DNA of 64,000 nucleotides from Trichoplax sp. H2 (GCA_003344405.1 NOWV01000002.1:1178001-1242000); one strand, 5' to 3'. Shown: positions 35,801 through 49,800, numbered from the stretch's first letter. Notes: generated from the letters alone by a model not told the origin. Translations and numbers: made by a program.

Positions 35801-38800
35801 TGCTATATTTGTATTATGTGGATTATTTCGCTTGATTTCATTATCACTTGGGTTTCTATAATTTATCGTTCTTTGAATAAATTTTCTTTCGATGCTTATT
35901 ACTGCTAATTTAGTTCACTTATACGCACATGTCAACTTGCATGGAAGATTATCGACAGTTTAGATCTGTAAACAAATTTTAACTTGCAGTTTGACGAAAA
36001 CAACTTACTCCTGATAAAACTTTCTTTTCATGGAAAGCTGACTGAGCAGCTTCGGCACTAGATTTCTTACAATATGTTACAAAAGCACATCCTAAAACAT
36101 AAAATAAAAGCATAGAAGAATGGAAAGATTACTTTTATGCAGAGTACAGTCATCGAAAAATATAAAACAAAAATAAATTAATCCTCTTCATTAGTATCAT
36201 TAACTGAATGACTTTTACATCAATAACTACTATAACAATATTGGTCTGTACTTGTACGTTAATGTATGAAAATATCAGTTTTAGCCCAAAGTAATGTCAA
36301 TGTTGGCAACGTGAATTTCCGTAATTGCTAACTTAACCTATGCATCTAAGAGGGAAGAGATGATGTACCCATACCAACAGCGAACGATGCCACGAATAGT
36401 ATAAAGAACTGTGCCTATTGCAATCCTGAAATTGTCATAGTGTTATGTGCAGCATCCATATAGTATGCTACGGTATAGTAATCGTTGCAACAATTATGTG
36501 ACTGATCTTTAAAGAAAGCCTAAACGGAAATAAGACAATCTAGGCACTCACTGTCATATAATTTGCAACATTTTTAATTGGAAATTGTCGTTGTGTAACA
36601 GTTATCTAAGTTAATGATTTGAAATAGACTTTACGACACTAAACTGGCCAGATTACAACACGATGTAATATTTTCTCTTTTCATAAAGTCTCTTAATTAT
36701 TGACTTTACAAAGACAGTGATACGAACTTAGTATCAGTTGCTCCGTTGTAGATTGCTAAATATAAGGTACATAAAACCGTTAAATTCAATTCTCAACAAA
36801 CAAGAATGCCTTGTTGAATCGATGAAATGAAAAGCACTAAGCATGCTACTTACATTATGCAGTCAAAGACTGCTAGCAATATATCAATGTCATTTTAGTA
36901 GCCTATGGTACAGCATATTGTATAATGCGTAACCCCCCAAAATTGAAGATTTCTTTTCGATATTGTAGTTGTAGTCTACTGTAGCATGGATTCAATTACA
37001 CCGTCTATACAGGCTACAGCACAATCCATAGTAGTACAAACTGCATTTTATCATGCTGCGTCATGACAACCTGTCAAATTCAATTTTGAAGCTGTAGTGC
37101 TCATGAATAAGAAATAATTGCAGTATTTCGTTCTACAGATAAATCGGTTTATTTATACCTATCCTGATTTTATTATTTTTTATAAGATAAAGTGGTATGT
37201 TTCTTTCGGAGCTTTCTATGACTTCATTTTCATCCATGGAGTAGAGTACAGTGATAATTAATGATTTTCTTGCCTAGCTTACTCATTTTTTCCTAGGCTC
37301 CAATTGCTCTCCGTATTCGATTGATTGTAATAATAGGGCATGCGCTCATCAGTGAAGTTAGGAGAATAACGCAGCAGGGAACCAGGGAGTTCTTGTCATT
37401 AATTCAAAAATGCATTTAAATGCAGTTATAGCTGATGATGTTGTACAATAAGGCAGATTGTAGAATTTATCTGACTAAAGTTAATCCGTGCTCCAGAATC
37501 CATCCTGACACGATCTATATTAATGGCCTGTCATTGTAATAGCGAGAAGACTAGGAGATTGATTTAATCATTACTCAATTAAGTTAAGAGAAAATTAATG
37601 ACCCTATACTCAAGTATTTGATCAATAATTAAATATCTATCTCTATATATATACTGTATAATATAATTGTAATAGCCATTGGCTTCTTTGTAGGCGCATG
37701 TATTTTCCAATACTGAGTCCGTTACGCTGTTCCTAGGTGTGATCATTGGACCAAACGGTACAGTACTGCCTGACTGTGGATTAGAATTACAATACGTGCA
37801 CAACAGTGGTCACTTTCGTATCGGGCACAGTATAGGTAGTCACGCGTAGTCGCTCAAGAAGGAGAAACAAGTCAAACTTGACCATGGCTAATCATGAATT
37901 GTATGATTCTTGTCAAGGCTGGATAACGTCTACTACAATATGCAGTATCCGGCATTTAGTGCTTGCAGATCTATGGTAGCCGATTGTGATGGAGAAATAT
38001 CGTCAAGGAGATTTGACTAGGTGCAATCTGATGCAGAACACACTTTGATACTTTGTTTCGTTTTTACAATGCACATTGGACTTCTTTGATTGGCTGCAGC
38101 AACACGCTGGTGAGCCACAGTCCTTCCAGTCCAGTACAGTACTGTAAGGCTGCTACTGTACTGTAGCGTTGAGTGAAAAAGCTCTTTCAAAGTGTTGACT
38201 ACAGTACTACAATGGACTGTAGATTTTCTATTTGTTCTGGGGGTCCATGCGACGATGGGACCATGCAAGAGATTCTTTTTCTACAGAATCAGATCCTCAA
38301 TAAATTTTTAATTTTCAACAGCAAATAATTTCCCTTTTGTCGTTATTATCAAGGCAAATGATTGAAGAATGAAAACGGTGTTCTGACGAGATCTGGAATC
38401 AGTATCCGATTGCAAGTTATTCCAACCACGGATGATTGCAGACAGGAGACCTCGACAACAAAAACTTGGCGATTCTGCAATGCTCTCTACTGTATAGTAC
38501 AGGACAATATTACAGTACAAAACTTAGTTGATTATTTAGCTGTTCGAGTGGCAGTGAGATTAGTCAAACTAGACATCGTCGTCTTCAAGTTCACCGAACC
38601 TACAGTACTCATCGTACATGACCAAACAGTACTTTTACGATGGCGACACAGTGTCGTCAAGATCGAGCCAAGAAAGCATACCGTAGTTGGCTCAGACAAA
38701 TATTTGTCTCAATTGTCACATGTTACTGTTGAAACTCAGTCTGGAACTGCAAAGTGCTGACACTATTCTTCCCTAGTGTACAGCAGCCGGCAGAAGTGCC

Positions 38801-40046
38801 TACGACTGCGTACAGTCTACTATACTCTATGTCCAGAGTGAATTGCAGCACTGGCAGTGCAGCAGTTTGGACTCGTTCCATTATGACAATGCCACCAATT
38901 CAGCCTTCATACTGTACTAAGACTGACTGGGAATCGTGCACACTGCACTGTGCAGTGGCATTAACACATTGATTACAAGGGGCATTTCTAAAAAATGATT
39001 CATCAAAAAATTCTTGTCCAAAAAATGAATTGAAAGTGAGGAGTTTGACCCTCACTAATCTACGTGTAGGGTCTGCTTGGTGTCTATCTATTTTCCATGC
39101 TTGTAAGTTACTGTACTCTCTGTGCAAATGGTGATCACTGGCATGAAACAAACAGTGGATCGAGTGTTGTCAATGCTCAGACTTTACAATTATTCAGATG
39201 ACGTCTAAAAGTTGTTCACAACCCTTACAGTGTCTTCAAGCACAATATCTCGTATGCTATACTGTCTGCCGCACCATCAATGATACACAACGAATCGCAA
39301 AACCAAAGGACATGACAGTCTTTGAAGATAAAGCCAACACTGCTGTACAGCTTGTGCCTATTGTTGCAGACAGTATACTGTACGGAACATCAAGTCATCC
39401 ATTAGAACTGTCCATGGTTGGGTCTACAATATCATTCTTTCCTCCATATCAAGATGCAAAATCACTTCTTTACAGGCGATACTGTTCTCTACTGTGGAAT
39501 GATCGTTGCTGACCAACAATACATCTATCATTAAAATGCCAATGATATACGCACAGATGTGTCGAGATGAAGTATTTTAAATGCTATAACAGCAGCACCA
39601 GTTTCCATCATTTTTTTACTTGACTACAGTCTACTGTATACTATCGTTTTACAAAGTTATTGGGTCACTTGGGTGTCTCTAATCTCGACTTTCGTCATGC
39701 ACTATACTATAGTAAAAAGACTAGGGATGAAGTGAAATTGATATTATCAGCTCGTAAACTCATGAGCAAGTGGCCAATGCATGTTGAATCGCTTATGCAT
39801 CTACTTGTTTAACCTACCTTTATGTTGTTTGGTAGTTCGATCTTTGATAACAGCTAACTCGTAGATCGGACCAAATTGATCAAATAATGAATGGAGATCT
39901 TCTTCCGTACAGTCGCGTGGCAGTTGACCGACAAACAATTTGATTGCGTCCTTATCTTTTACGGCGCTTGTTATTTGTAATGAATCATTTCCATTGCTAT
40001 CGACGGATGTTGTCGGTCCATTACTACTGTTACCAGGTGCTGCCAT
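32870..40046 (-). CDS. CELF: CELF/Bruno-like RNA-binding protein with three RRMs
   Basis: Eleven exons (39818-40046, 36009-36091, 35267-35312, 34865-34993, 34686-34765, 34445-34603, 33947-34112, 33630-33752, 33487-33552, 33242-33385, 32870-33000) join in frame to give 451 residues. CELF proteins regulate splicing and mRNA stability/translation through U/G-rich elements. RRM1 has RNP2 LFVGQL (about 37-42) and RNP1 GCAFVTYC (77-84). RRM2 has LFVGML (124-129) and GCGFVKFS (163-170). A Gln/Asn/Tyr-rich divergent linker (about 185-360) separates them from RRM3, which has [15 protein letters not shown] (from 367), VNVVSAK-type wording ([14 protein letters not shown]) and [11 protein letters not shown] (from 409). 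Two N-terminal RRMs, a long linker and a C-terminal RRM are the family signature. The linker lacks the long Ala/Ser blocks of vertebrate members. Intron 1 is about 3.7 kb. Confidence 0.95.
36092..39817. other. Large intron 1 of CELF
   Basis: Mostly AT-rich and unremarkable, with a block at about 38100-39500 that is richer in G+C and has TACAGTACTG-type motifs and several overlapping ORFs (132 aa plus at 38362, 104 aa plus at 39198, 83 aa minus at 38900). None resembles a known protein. I treat them as non-genic, possibly remains of a repeat. Confidence 0.5.
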
Positions 40047-43000
40047 TACTCACTTTCGCTGACTGACTCTTGGAGTCGCTTCCTATCACCTGATAATTAT
40101 GTACGTAATTTGCAAGATCTGCGATGACAGCGATGCGTGTTATCGACTATACTGTAACTTTGGAACACAGTACAGTATTATCCAACACAGCTACAGTAAA
40201 AGTTAGCTTGAACAAAGTGTCTACTGTACACTACTACAGTACTGTACTACAGTACAGTAGCGACTCCACTCAACGTTGAAATTGTACCGTACTGTAGAGA
40301 TTGGATTACCCGCTGAAAAGAAAAATGAGTACAGTACTGCAGTTTTCCGCCACCACGGTGACACAAAGTACAAACGTGCCAAAGTGCACCACTAGTCGAC
40401 GACTACACCACAAGCGAGTTCAGCCGATAGCAGTCTACCGGTCCTACAGTCTCCACTACAGTCAAGCACAAGTACTATGCCACTAGCAAAGCACTCTGCC
40501 ATTCAGATCACGTGGTGTACTGACGTCATGAACTCATCGCTACATCATGGACATGGACGAGTTGATGGCCCATGCTGAACTCTACAGTACTCAGTACTGT
40601 AGTACAGTACCCTAGTGTACAGTACAGTACCGTACTGTAATGCATCCTAGGGACTTGTGTACAGTACTCTGCACTCTACTCTACACTGTACAGTCTTGAG
40701 TCTTTCTGTCGCTTGGGTACTCTACTGTTACACTATTTACTGCATTTTTCTCATTCACTGGCGATTTGGCCAAGAAACAGGATCGACTCCAATCTCAGCG
40801 CAACCTTGTTTAAAGAAGTGGATGCATTTTATAAGTTTGCAACTGGACTAGGGATCCAAGCTTATCATTTCATGACTGATAAAATAGTTATAGAAAGATC
40901 TTATTGATACTCTGGCTGGTTTATTGAATGAACAATTTGCCAAAACGATACAAGGTAAGCTCAAGTAAATCAAGTAGATATTATAAATACACAACTGTGT
41001 CAAGGGAAAGACCAAACCAACTGGAGCCAATTGCATTTTGTCTTGTTTTCAATAAGGCTGCCATGGATTATTCACCTCAAACGATACGAGTACTCTACTG
41101 TACTGTAATGTACATTATTAGAATTGCCTAATCAGCAATCCACCGATGTACTGTAAAGATCAGCACGTTACACGCCTTTATAGAATGATTTACTGTTGAA
41201 ATAGATAGGAAATGATGTTTCTTTTTGATCATTACACTACATAACTTGATAGATATTGATAGATGCGACATCAACATGACTAACTTAATATCAAGTTGGT
41301 TAGCGTGAAAGGAGACAAGACTGAAGCACAGAATACTGTAGCGTCTACTGACGCAGTTCTAAAAAGTATCGACATACACAGTACAGTAGATATCCCGTAT
41401 AGCGTGCAGTCGGAGAATACTCTGAAATACAAGTACTATTACTTGACGAGCAATCAGTTTACCACTAGGAAAGGGAGCAAGTACGTTGCATCATTGTTGC
41501 ATGGCTTAAAGCTAAAAATGGTTGTATCAGCCATCGGAGTTGAACCATGCAAAGCTATACTTCTTTACTTTAAATATACTGTACAATCAATTGAGATGAT
41601 ACTGTGAGTCGTTTACAGGATAGCTATTTAATTAATTTATAATTAGATATTAAAATGATAGTGTACGGTAGACGCTTTCATACAAATTTTTATGCGTTGC
41701 TTGGTGTCTATCATGAAAACTGGATGATATTGACTACTGAAATCAAATCTAAAAGTGAACTATTCTATGTAGCATAACTGGAAACCGAATCTTAGTCTTT
41801 TTTTTTAATCCATGTTATTTGTTATTAAAGCATTCATTTATATTAACAGTATAGTGTAGATCAACAAGCACATCCGATAGCTTAGTGCACACTATAGCTA
41901 AATCAATGTATACTGTCCGTACAGTATCGCTCTAGTCGGATGTCTGTGTTGATGATGTGAAATTTGCTCGTTTTTCAGTACAGATTAATAAGAATATATA
42001 CTTCACTTTGCACACACTAATGTGATATAGTGCAATTGCTAAATGTGCATTGAATCCGTTAATTTATGGATCTTCAAATTAAGCAATGGTAACAAAGTTC
42101 AAATTTCACGTTAAACATTCAAAAAAGTTTATGAATACAATCGTATTATCTTATTATTGCATTCATTCCTGTATCAACCATCTAATGATGTAGTTTACTA
42201 GCCTGTATGAATTTTGTTCTGGAGTATACTGCACTTCAATTGGTACTGTACTGAATACAGTAATTCATTATAGGGGAATGATAGTATAAGTTTCATTCAC
42301 CGCATGATATTTTTATTTTCTTGTACTTGCTCGCCATTTTATCAATCGATCAAGAGCGTATCTCGACAAAAATGTAACATTGACATTTTGTTATTATTAA
42401 ACAATGTGTACAGTACAGTATAAGTACGTAGAGTACAGTACAGTCCCGATACGGTGGTGCTTGTACTGTACAGTACAGTACAGTCCATTTCTTATCTCGA
42501 TAGAGGCGTGTAAGGATAAGGATAGGTCGGCATTTCCAAGCATTGGAGGTAGCGTCGTTTAGACTGACTGTACAGTACTGTACCAGTACTAACGCTAACG
42601 TACTACGCGTATGAATTTGCTCTTTACAAGGCCTTGACTGTATCCGTAAATCTAAAATAACTTATCACATTTATGATTGATCATGATTGATGTAAGAGAA
42701 AGATATTTATTTATTTAAGATTACAAGTTCGCAATGCCAAGAACTGAAATTGGCGCAACATCAATCTACTTTAAAATTAACATGATACTGCATAAATAAG
42801 AGTAATGCTTTGAAGTGTACATTACATGAGTTGAGTTAGAGGTTAAATTAATTTAAACTAACAGCATTACTATATTAGTAGAGATTCGATATCATTCTCG
42901 TTCTCAAGTTTCCTGCTTTTACTACCTACTCTACTTACGATGATAGTACTGTGTGAACAGTGCAGTCTTGCGTGTGCCTTGTTTGCAAGCATTTCAAATA

Positions 43001-43672
43001 TGTCGTGTACAGTGCAATGCTGTGCCTAGTCAAAATCAGGTCGTTCGCCTTTCCTCGATCTGAAGTACAGTAGGTAGTAACCAGGGACAACTTCAGGTCA
43101 AAAATATTTTTGACCTGAAATTGTCCCTGGTACTAAATGTATAACCAGCGCATTCTTTCTCGTAAACAGCCACTAGTATTATATAAACTACAACCTTGAA
43201 TCTATAAATAGATATGGATTAAATTTAGCTACTTCAAGGATTAACTGCGTGCAATTTTATCTACCAACTTGAATTAATATAGTAAATGAACGTAGTACGA
43301 TGCCGTGAAATTATAATCGTATAAAAGTATATTAATTGATATGATGACTACTGTCGACTTTTTGTAATGCTTACAATTATCAACATATTAATAAACTATG
43401 AATACTAGAATGAATTGAAGTTACCCTTAGTTCTAGCTGTGCATCTACTGTACCAAGGTGCAAACGTCATTGTATAAAGAGAATCAGTATTGTAATTTAT
43501 ATGAAACCGTGATATCATTTCCTGTCGTAATTTTTATACACTGTTAACATACAACGTAAACGTATAATTCAATTACCAAAGTATAGCATATTGAAATTTT
43601 CCTTTACTTATTATATTGTGCAGATTATCAGCAGCAGTCAAATCGAAAGATTTACGGGGCGACGCTTACATC
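40047..43672. other. Divergent intergenic region between CELF and SMAD4
   Basis: About 3.6 kb holding both promoters. TACTGTACAGTA-rich clusters lie near 40165-40295, 40580-40690, 41090-41115 and 42410-42590, and a 52-bp palindrome is at 43080-43131. A TTGTGCAG acceptor-like site at 43617-43624 suggests a noncoding SMAD4 first exon upstream. Short ORFs here (for example 103 aa at 41296) show no motifs. Confidence 0.5.
43080..43131. repeat. 52-bp near-perfect palindrome with AGGTCA half-sites
   Basis: Arms 43080-43105 and 43106-43131 are reverse complements with one mismatch and no loop. Each arm contains AGGTCA, giving an inverted pair of nuclear-receptor-type half-sites 10 bases apart (AGGTCA, AAAATATTTT, TGACCT). 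Confidence 0.9.
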
Positions 43673-46600
43673 ATGAGTGCATCTGGATCTGGTGATGCGA
43701 CGCTTGGCATTGTTCATACGTTGATGTGCCATCGTCAAGGCGGTGAATCGGAAAATTTTGCTAAACGTGCCGTAGAATCGTTAGTAAAAAAATTAAAAGA
43801 TAAGCGCGATGAACTTGACGCTTTGATTACAGCTGTGACTTCGAATGGAATTCAGCAATCTAAATGCGTTACTATCGCTGTGAGTATATCAATTATTGGC
43901 TATCTAAGTATGCGTTCTCCCTTAGGTTGATTATTAACTTTTTGGGGGCCATTTCCTATATTAATTTTTGAGGTATAATATTATTTATCGAATATTTGTG
44001 CAGAGAACTTTAGATGGTCGATTACAAGTTGCTGGTAAGAAGGGTTTCCCTCACGTTATTTATTCGCGAATCTGGAGATGGCCTGACCTTCACAAAAACG
44101 AATTAAAGCATATAAAACTTTGCAAATTTGCCTTTGATCTTAAATTGGATCATGTTTGCGTTAATCCTTATCATTATGAGCGAGTTATTTCACCTGGTTA
44201 GTAATGGATAATAACAATGCTACAGTTCTTTAAATCTATCTATCTTGTTATTCTATACCTATAACAGAAATTCGTAAAATCTTGACGATTTAAGATAGTG
44301 AATCGTGATCTGGATATTTGTTTCCTATTAAATTTTAGAGCTACCCCCATTTTCTATACCACATAATTGTAAGTTTAATAGTCCCTTAATCTAGTTCCAT
44401 ACAGAGAAAAATTTTGACGTTTTTAGCAATTTACAACTGTAACTGTATCGCTTTTGTTTTTAATGATCTTTCTATTTCTTGGCCTATGACCGAAAGATGC
44501 CGGTTACCCTCTAGGTAAGAGATAGATAGCTGATGTTCTGTTTATAAAGCGTTTACATAAAAGAAATTCTTTATGTCGTAGTTCTCCTGTAGAATGTATT
44601 GTACAGTGTATATGTTAAAGGAATGCAATACTTTTATTATAGCACGTCAGTAATATCAATACTCAGTGCAAACTGGCTAATCATGTTGTCACTAAGTTGC
44701 TGTAGATGCTAATGATTGCGGTTATTCTTTTATTCTTTCATTAACTATCAATTGAATTACATATGCATTACGATTTCTTCAAATTGAATAATTAGAAGGG
44801 AATGGCTCAATGACAGCGGTCAACGAATATCAGAACGCGCAAATGATGCACGGTTGGTCTATTGACTTATATTTTATTTCGTGGTCATTATCACTAATAT
44901 TGTTGCTTAGTTTGTTACCTTCGGATCGTATATAAGGACTAGTACAATTGATTAAAGTTTTTTTTAACTACTGGGATATCGGGTGATAGTAACGTAACTG
45001 ATATTTCTATAGGTGCATCGCAGATACCACTAACTGTCGATCCGACTGCAATAACAAATAGTATGCATGCTTCTCGTCAGCAGCCTAATGAAGCCGCAAT
45101 TAGGATGCATAATAATCAACCTTCACCTATGGCAATGATGGTAAATAGTCCAGATCCTCGTATGATAATGAACGGTGGTATCTCGGCGCCTACGGCCTCA
45201 ACTTCATGTGTAGATAACTCTGGAGGAACTAGGATGATGGGTCTTGATCCCGAAAGCGTTGGTTGGTATATATTGTATTACTTGTACCTTAGCGCTATAT
45301 CAGTGTACGATCTTTTACAGAAAAGTGTTTCTTTAAAGATCACTTTAAATATTTACTTGCTTAAGTAATATAGAATTTGATAAATGAATTCAAAATCAAT
45401 GTTACATTGCTATATTTATCCAGTAGATCACGCCATTACAGATGACTTTAACAGTTTAAATGTTAATGATGGCTTAAATGCACCAAGATTCAGCGATTAC
45501 CAACGTAAGCGTGCATGCCAGTTATTAAGTTAATGCAATTTAATATATATCACGCTTTGTATTAATGTGTAATTATTTTGATTCATAAGTTTATTTAAAA
45601 TCAGTACATTTGACCTGTTAAAAATCAAAACAACAATTTTTGTAGAACCCGGAGACCAATTCATGTATGATAATGGTAAATGGCCTACATCTGGGTATAA
45701 TAATAGTATCCCAGTTAACCCTCCTCCTCGTACCGGACAAAACACTGCTTACTGTAATAATAAATAAACTTACTGTGAAATTTTATACGATTCTATAAAC
45801 AGTAATACTCGAGTCACTGTATTATTGTATAGGGACTCAAGCAGCAAGTTCTCCGTCAGCAGCTTCCATGCCCAGACCAATATCTAGTCAACCTCGTAAG
45901 TTATCGAAAATAAAAATTTTTTTCAATTTTGTCTTTGTAAAAATCTATAAATCACAACAAATGATACTTTCTTGCCTATATAGCTCCGGATAATTGGTGC
46001 ACTATAGCCTACTACGAGTTAGATTTACAAGTTGGAGAATCATTTAAAGTCCCTTCTCAGTTTCATACTGTTTCTGTAGATGGATTTGTTGATCCATCTG
46101 GAGGCAATAGATTCTGTTTAGGCCAACTTTCAAATGTGCATCGTACTAAAGAAAGTGAACGTGCCCGTCTTCATATCGGTAAAGGTGTAAGATTGGAATG
46201 CCATGGTGAAGGTGACGTTTGGTTAAGTTGTCTTAGCGAGCATAGTGTATTTGTCCAAAGCTATTATTTAGACCGAGAAGCTGGCCGAGGGCCGTTTGAT
46301 TATGTGCATAAGGTTTATCCTAAGGCATACATTAAGGTAAGACATCGTATACTTTATGGTATAGTCAAGTATTAGCTAATGATATGGAATTTTAATATCG
46401 GCCTATATTACAAATTATTAAGACGTGATGATTATGGCACTAGGTATTTGATTTGCAGTTATGCTATCAACAAATGCAACAAGAAGCCAGCAAAGCTCAA
46501 GCGGCAGCAGCCGCGCAGGCCGCTGCTGTTATTGGTACTGGTGGTAGTGTAGGTGGAATTGCTCCTGCTATAAACATGGGTTCTGCTCTTGGTATAGGTA

Positions 46601-46881
46601 CGATAGATAAATAATGTGGCTATACTTCCCAACAAATTCTTATACTAAGTATGTCATTTCAATTTTTTTTTAAACACATTTTTATGGGTTTAGGAGTCGA
46701 TGATTTACGGCGATTATGCATTTTGCGATTTAGTTTCGTTAAAGGGTGGGGACCTGATTATCCTCGTAAGGATATTAAGCAAACACCTTGCTGGGTTGAA
46801 ATTCACCTTCATCGAGCTTTACAGCTTTTAGATCAAGTATTGCAATCGATTCCATCTACAAATCGAATGCCACCAGATTAA
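43673..46881 (+). CDS. SMAD4: SMAD4 (co-SMAD of TGF-beta/BMP signalling)
   Basis: Ten exons (43673-43879, 44004-44196, 44796-44852, 45013-45261, 45427-45504, 45646-45753, 45833-45895, 45984-46336, 46444-46597, 46694-46881) join in frame to give 549 residues; human SMAD4 has 552. The protein partners receptor-activated SMADs and binds DNA in the nucleus. MH1 (about 10-133) shows [17 protein letters not shown], the DNA-contacting hairpin [26 protein letters not shown] and the zinc-site end [10 protein letters not shown]. The linker (about 134-318) is rich in Met, Asn, Pro and Ser. MH2 starts at [12 protein letters not shown] (about 320), with [29 protein letters not shown], the SMAD4-specific Gln/Ala-rich insert (QQMQQ...[10 protein letters not shown]), GVDDLRRLC, the L3 loop [10 protein letters not shown] and the final [12 protein letters not shown]. 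There is no C-terminal SSXS, as expected for a co-SMAD. Start chosen at MSASGSG; the upstream in-frame region lies partly before a splice acceptor. Confidence 0.97.
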
Positions 46882-49800
46882 AGTGATTTAGTCACGATGA
46901 AATCACTAATTGTTCTATGGTTAGAGATTATTCAAAATTACTAGTAGTCCTAAAGCATATGATCATATTAATACTTTAGTATTTGTATTAACAGGTATTC
47001 TCGTATTGAAAATAAGATTAATATTAGGCGTTCTACTGTAGTATAATAATTTTAGACGCTATTTCCAGCAATTGCATCATTGCGTTATAAACGTACTTTG
47101 TGTAAATTTCAACGTTTTTAATACTTAGTACTGACCATATGCGTATCGTATATAGATAGTATCTATTTCAAATTAGTAATAGAACTCATTAGGATTTAAT
47201 CGTACTAATTAACTCTTAAAGTACAAGTTTCATTAACCCAGAATCATGTATAATCGTCAACGCTCTTGATACCGCGTCAATACCGATATGATTTTTTATA
47301 AATGTATGATTGTAGGCAATGATTCACGATCAAAGAATTAATCATATTTACTGTGTAATATTACGTTGCTAGATAAATTTATTGCATATAGGAATAATTT
47401 GCGAGATCAATTGCATCAATCTGTAACGCAACATTTGTACTAGCACGCAAGGTTAGTGATATAACATGATGCTAATAGATTTGATATCTATGGATAAGAG
47501 AATGTTTGGTAATGAGGGCTAAGAATATTGTGTCCAATCTGTCTTTAAGATTATGAAATGAAATCGAATTTTAAGGGGCTAAAATATTTTTAAGTTATCA
47601 ACATTGTGCGTCGATCACACTTTATGTGAAGCTGCGGTTTAACACGGAATTAAAGTTTTAAACCCTAAGCAAATGATAGTGCTACGATATATGCATAGAA
47701 CACATACATGTCTCACTTATTTAACATAGCGTTTTTTACCTGGCACTACATTGTTATAGCATTGCCATTGTTCTATTTTATTACTCGTTTTGAATTGCAA
47801 CCTGTAAAACCATGGATGCACTGTAATCTTTAAGAAGATGATACTCCAAAAAATATACTAACATCCATTAATTACTAAACTAGCAATACAGTAATGAGGT
47901 TATCTTTAATTTTTGACACCAGTCCTTCTGATTGGACTTGTTACTGTATATTACACATAATTACACATTTTGTATTGAAATGTTTACCTAGCTCATTGAT
48001 TATATTACCGTTAACTGGGTTGAATTTTAAAAGAATGATTCTTAAGCCGTAATTAAAATTAGATGAATTAGATATGCGTCTATTTAACCGTGTTTATGTA
48101 TATTTATGATTCTATGCAAGAGCAGATCAGTAAAATATATACGTTTATGCGTATTTAACTTAGAATAAGTCCTGAATAACTGAATCACAAACCATATTCG
48201 TGTGTTCATGTTTGAACGATGTGCGCTTAGATAGTTGTATAAGCATACATAGGTATTACGATAGTAGCAAAGTAGAGCAGTAACGAAGTCTATTGTGCTA
48301 TACAGGACTATCTCGTATACTCTCTACTCATATAGTTGGACCGCTGATGTTACTGGTATAAATAAGTTGTCAACATGACTATAAAATGGACATCAGATAT
48401 TGATTTGGCTCGAAAATGTAAAGATTGATCGTTATATATGTATAATAAGTCAATGATGGTTCTATTTGCATGGTACTACGTAAACTGTCGTACTTACTGT
48501 TAAAAATTAATTATTATACTGTATAATATGATTTCTCACGAATGTTCCAGGCTAAGTATGAGTAGTGAGTAGTGACTTGATGTTTCAAAAGGCCGTCTAT
48601 GAGCATTATCAGCTCAGTTTAATAATTAGAAAGTTATTTTTAGTTTTGTTTTATTCTTAACAGAAATGATGCGTACAATATCGTACGTATTCCAGTAGAG
48701 GCTGTTGTTAATTAATTACGTAATTATACTGGGGATCATACGCGTAAATGTTAATGATAATTTTAATCGTCCGTGCTTACAATGGCATCGAAATTACAGT
48801 ACCTTGATCATATATATGTCTACTGTACAGTTATTCATGCATACTGAACAGTACAGTATACGAATACGGTTAATTAATAGTACGAGTATCAACATGCACA
48901 AATTAGCAGTAATAATATAAAGCCGTAGTTTGTTTGTGGAGAAATGCTGTTCAAACTGAGTAAATGAGCATTACAGCCAAGGTCCATGTAGACTACTTCA
49001 TGCTGTAATGTGTGCTAGAGAATACTATTATATTACTGTGCTGTACATATTGGGATCGCTTGATGATCCGCCTATAGGTCATGATTGTAAGAATTTTCCT
49101 CTTTAACTTAATGTACAATACTTGAACTCTGTTACAACTTCCAAATTTTGTAACAAGTACTAGATCTGCACTCAGCAAGGAGACCCAGTAATTAAGTTGA
49201 AGAACTAACTTTATTGTTAAAATAATGAGTTTATATACTTTCTTTATTGTGACCTTTGATCTACTGGCGTAGATCACAAGATCATCACTAAGAGAAAGGT
49301 TTCCCTAGTTTAGACATTACAAATAGGATATCATACCGAGTATGGCAACATGAGAATACATATATAGATAAGCTTAATATAGTACCATAACTACATCAAA
49401 ATATACGCATGACGTGATAATAACATCGTGATATTTAACCATATATAGAAAGAAGGTAACATACTAATTATGTAACTATTACAGAACGTGACAAACTCAT
49501 AAAGGTAAAAAAAACTTCAAGGTTAAACTGGGTGAACTTACATAATTTTGAAAATTATTATTTTTTTTTTTATTTTAAACAGTACTCTTACAGTAGAAAA
49601 AGCACCTCTACTGCACACTGTAGAGTACAGTACATTGCACGCTGTATAGTACTGTTCAGTATGCAGAAAAAATATTCCAGTACAGTACACTGTACTGTAT
49701 TCTGTACAGTATTGTGCCAAATCATCATTACGCTTCAAATCGTGCAAGTCCTAGTTAGTCCAAGTGAATGAAGTGAAGTGATACGACGATAGTATGAGTG

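Noticed and set aside
38362-39512. ORFs of 132, 72 and 104 aa within CELF intron 1, possibly a mobile-element remnant
   Set aside because: No transposase, reverse transcriptase or other domain could be read in any frame.
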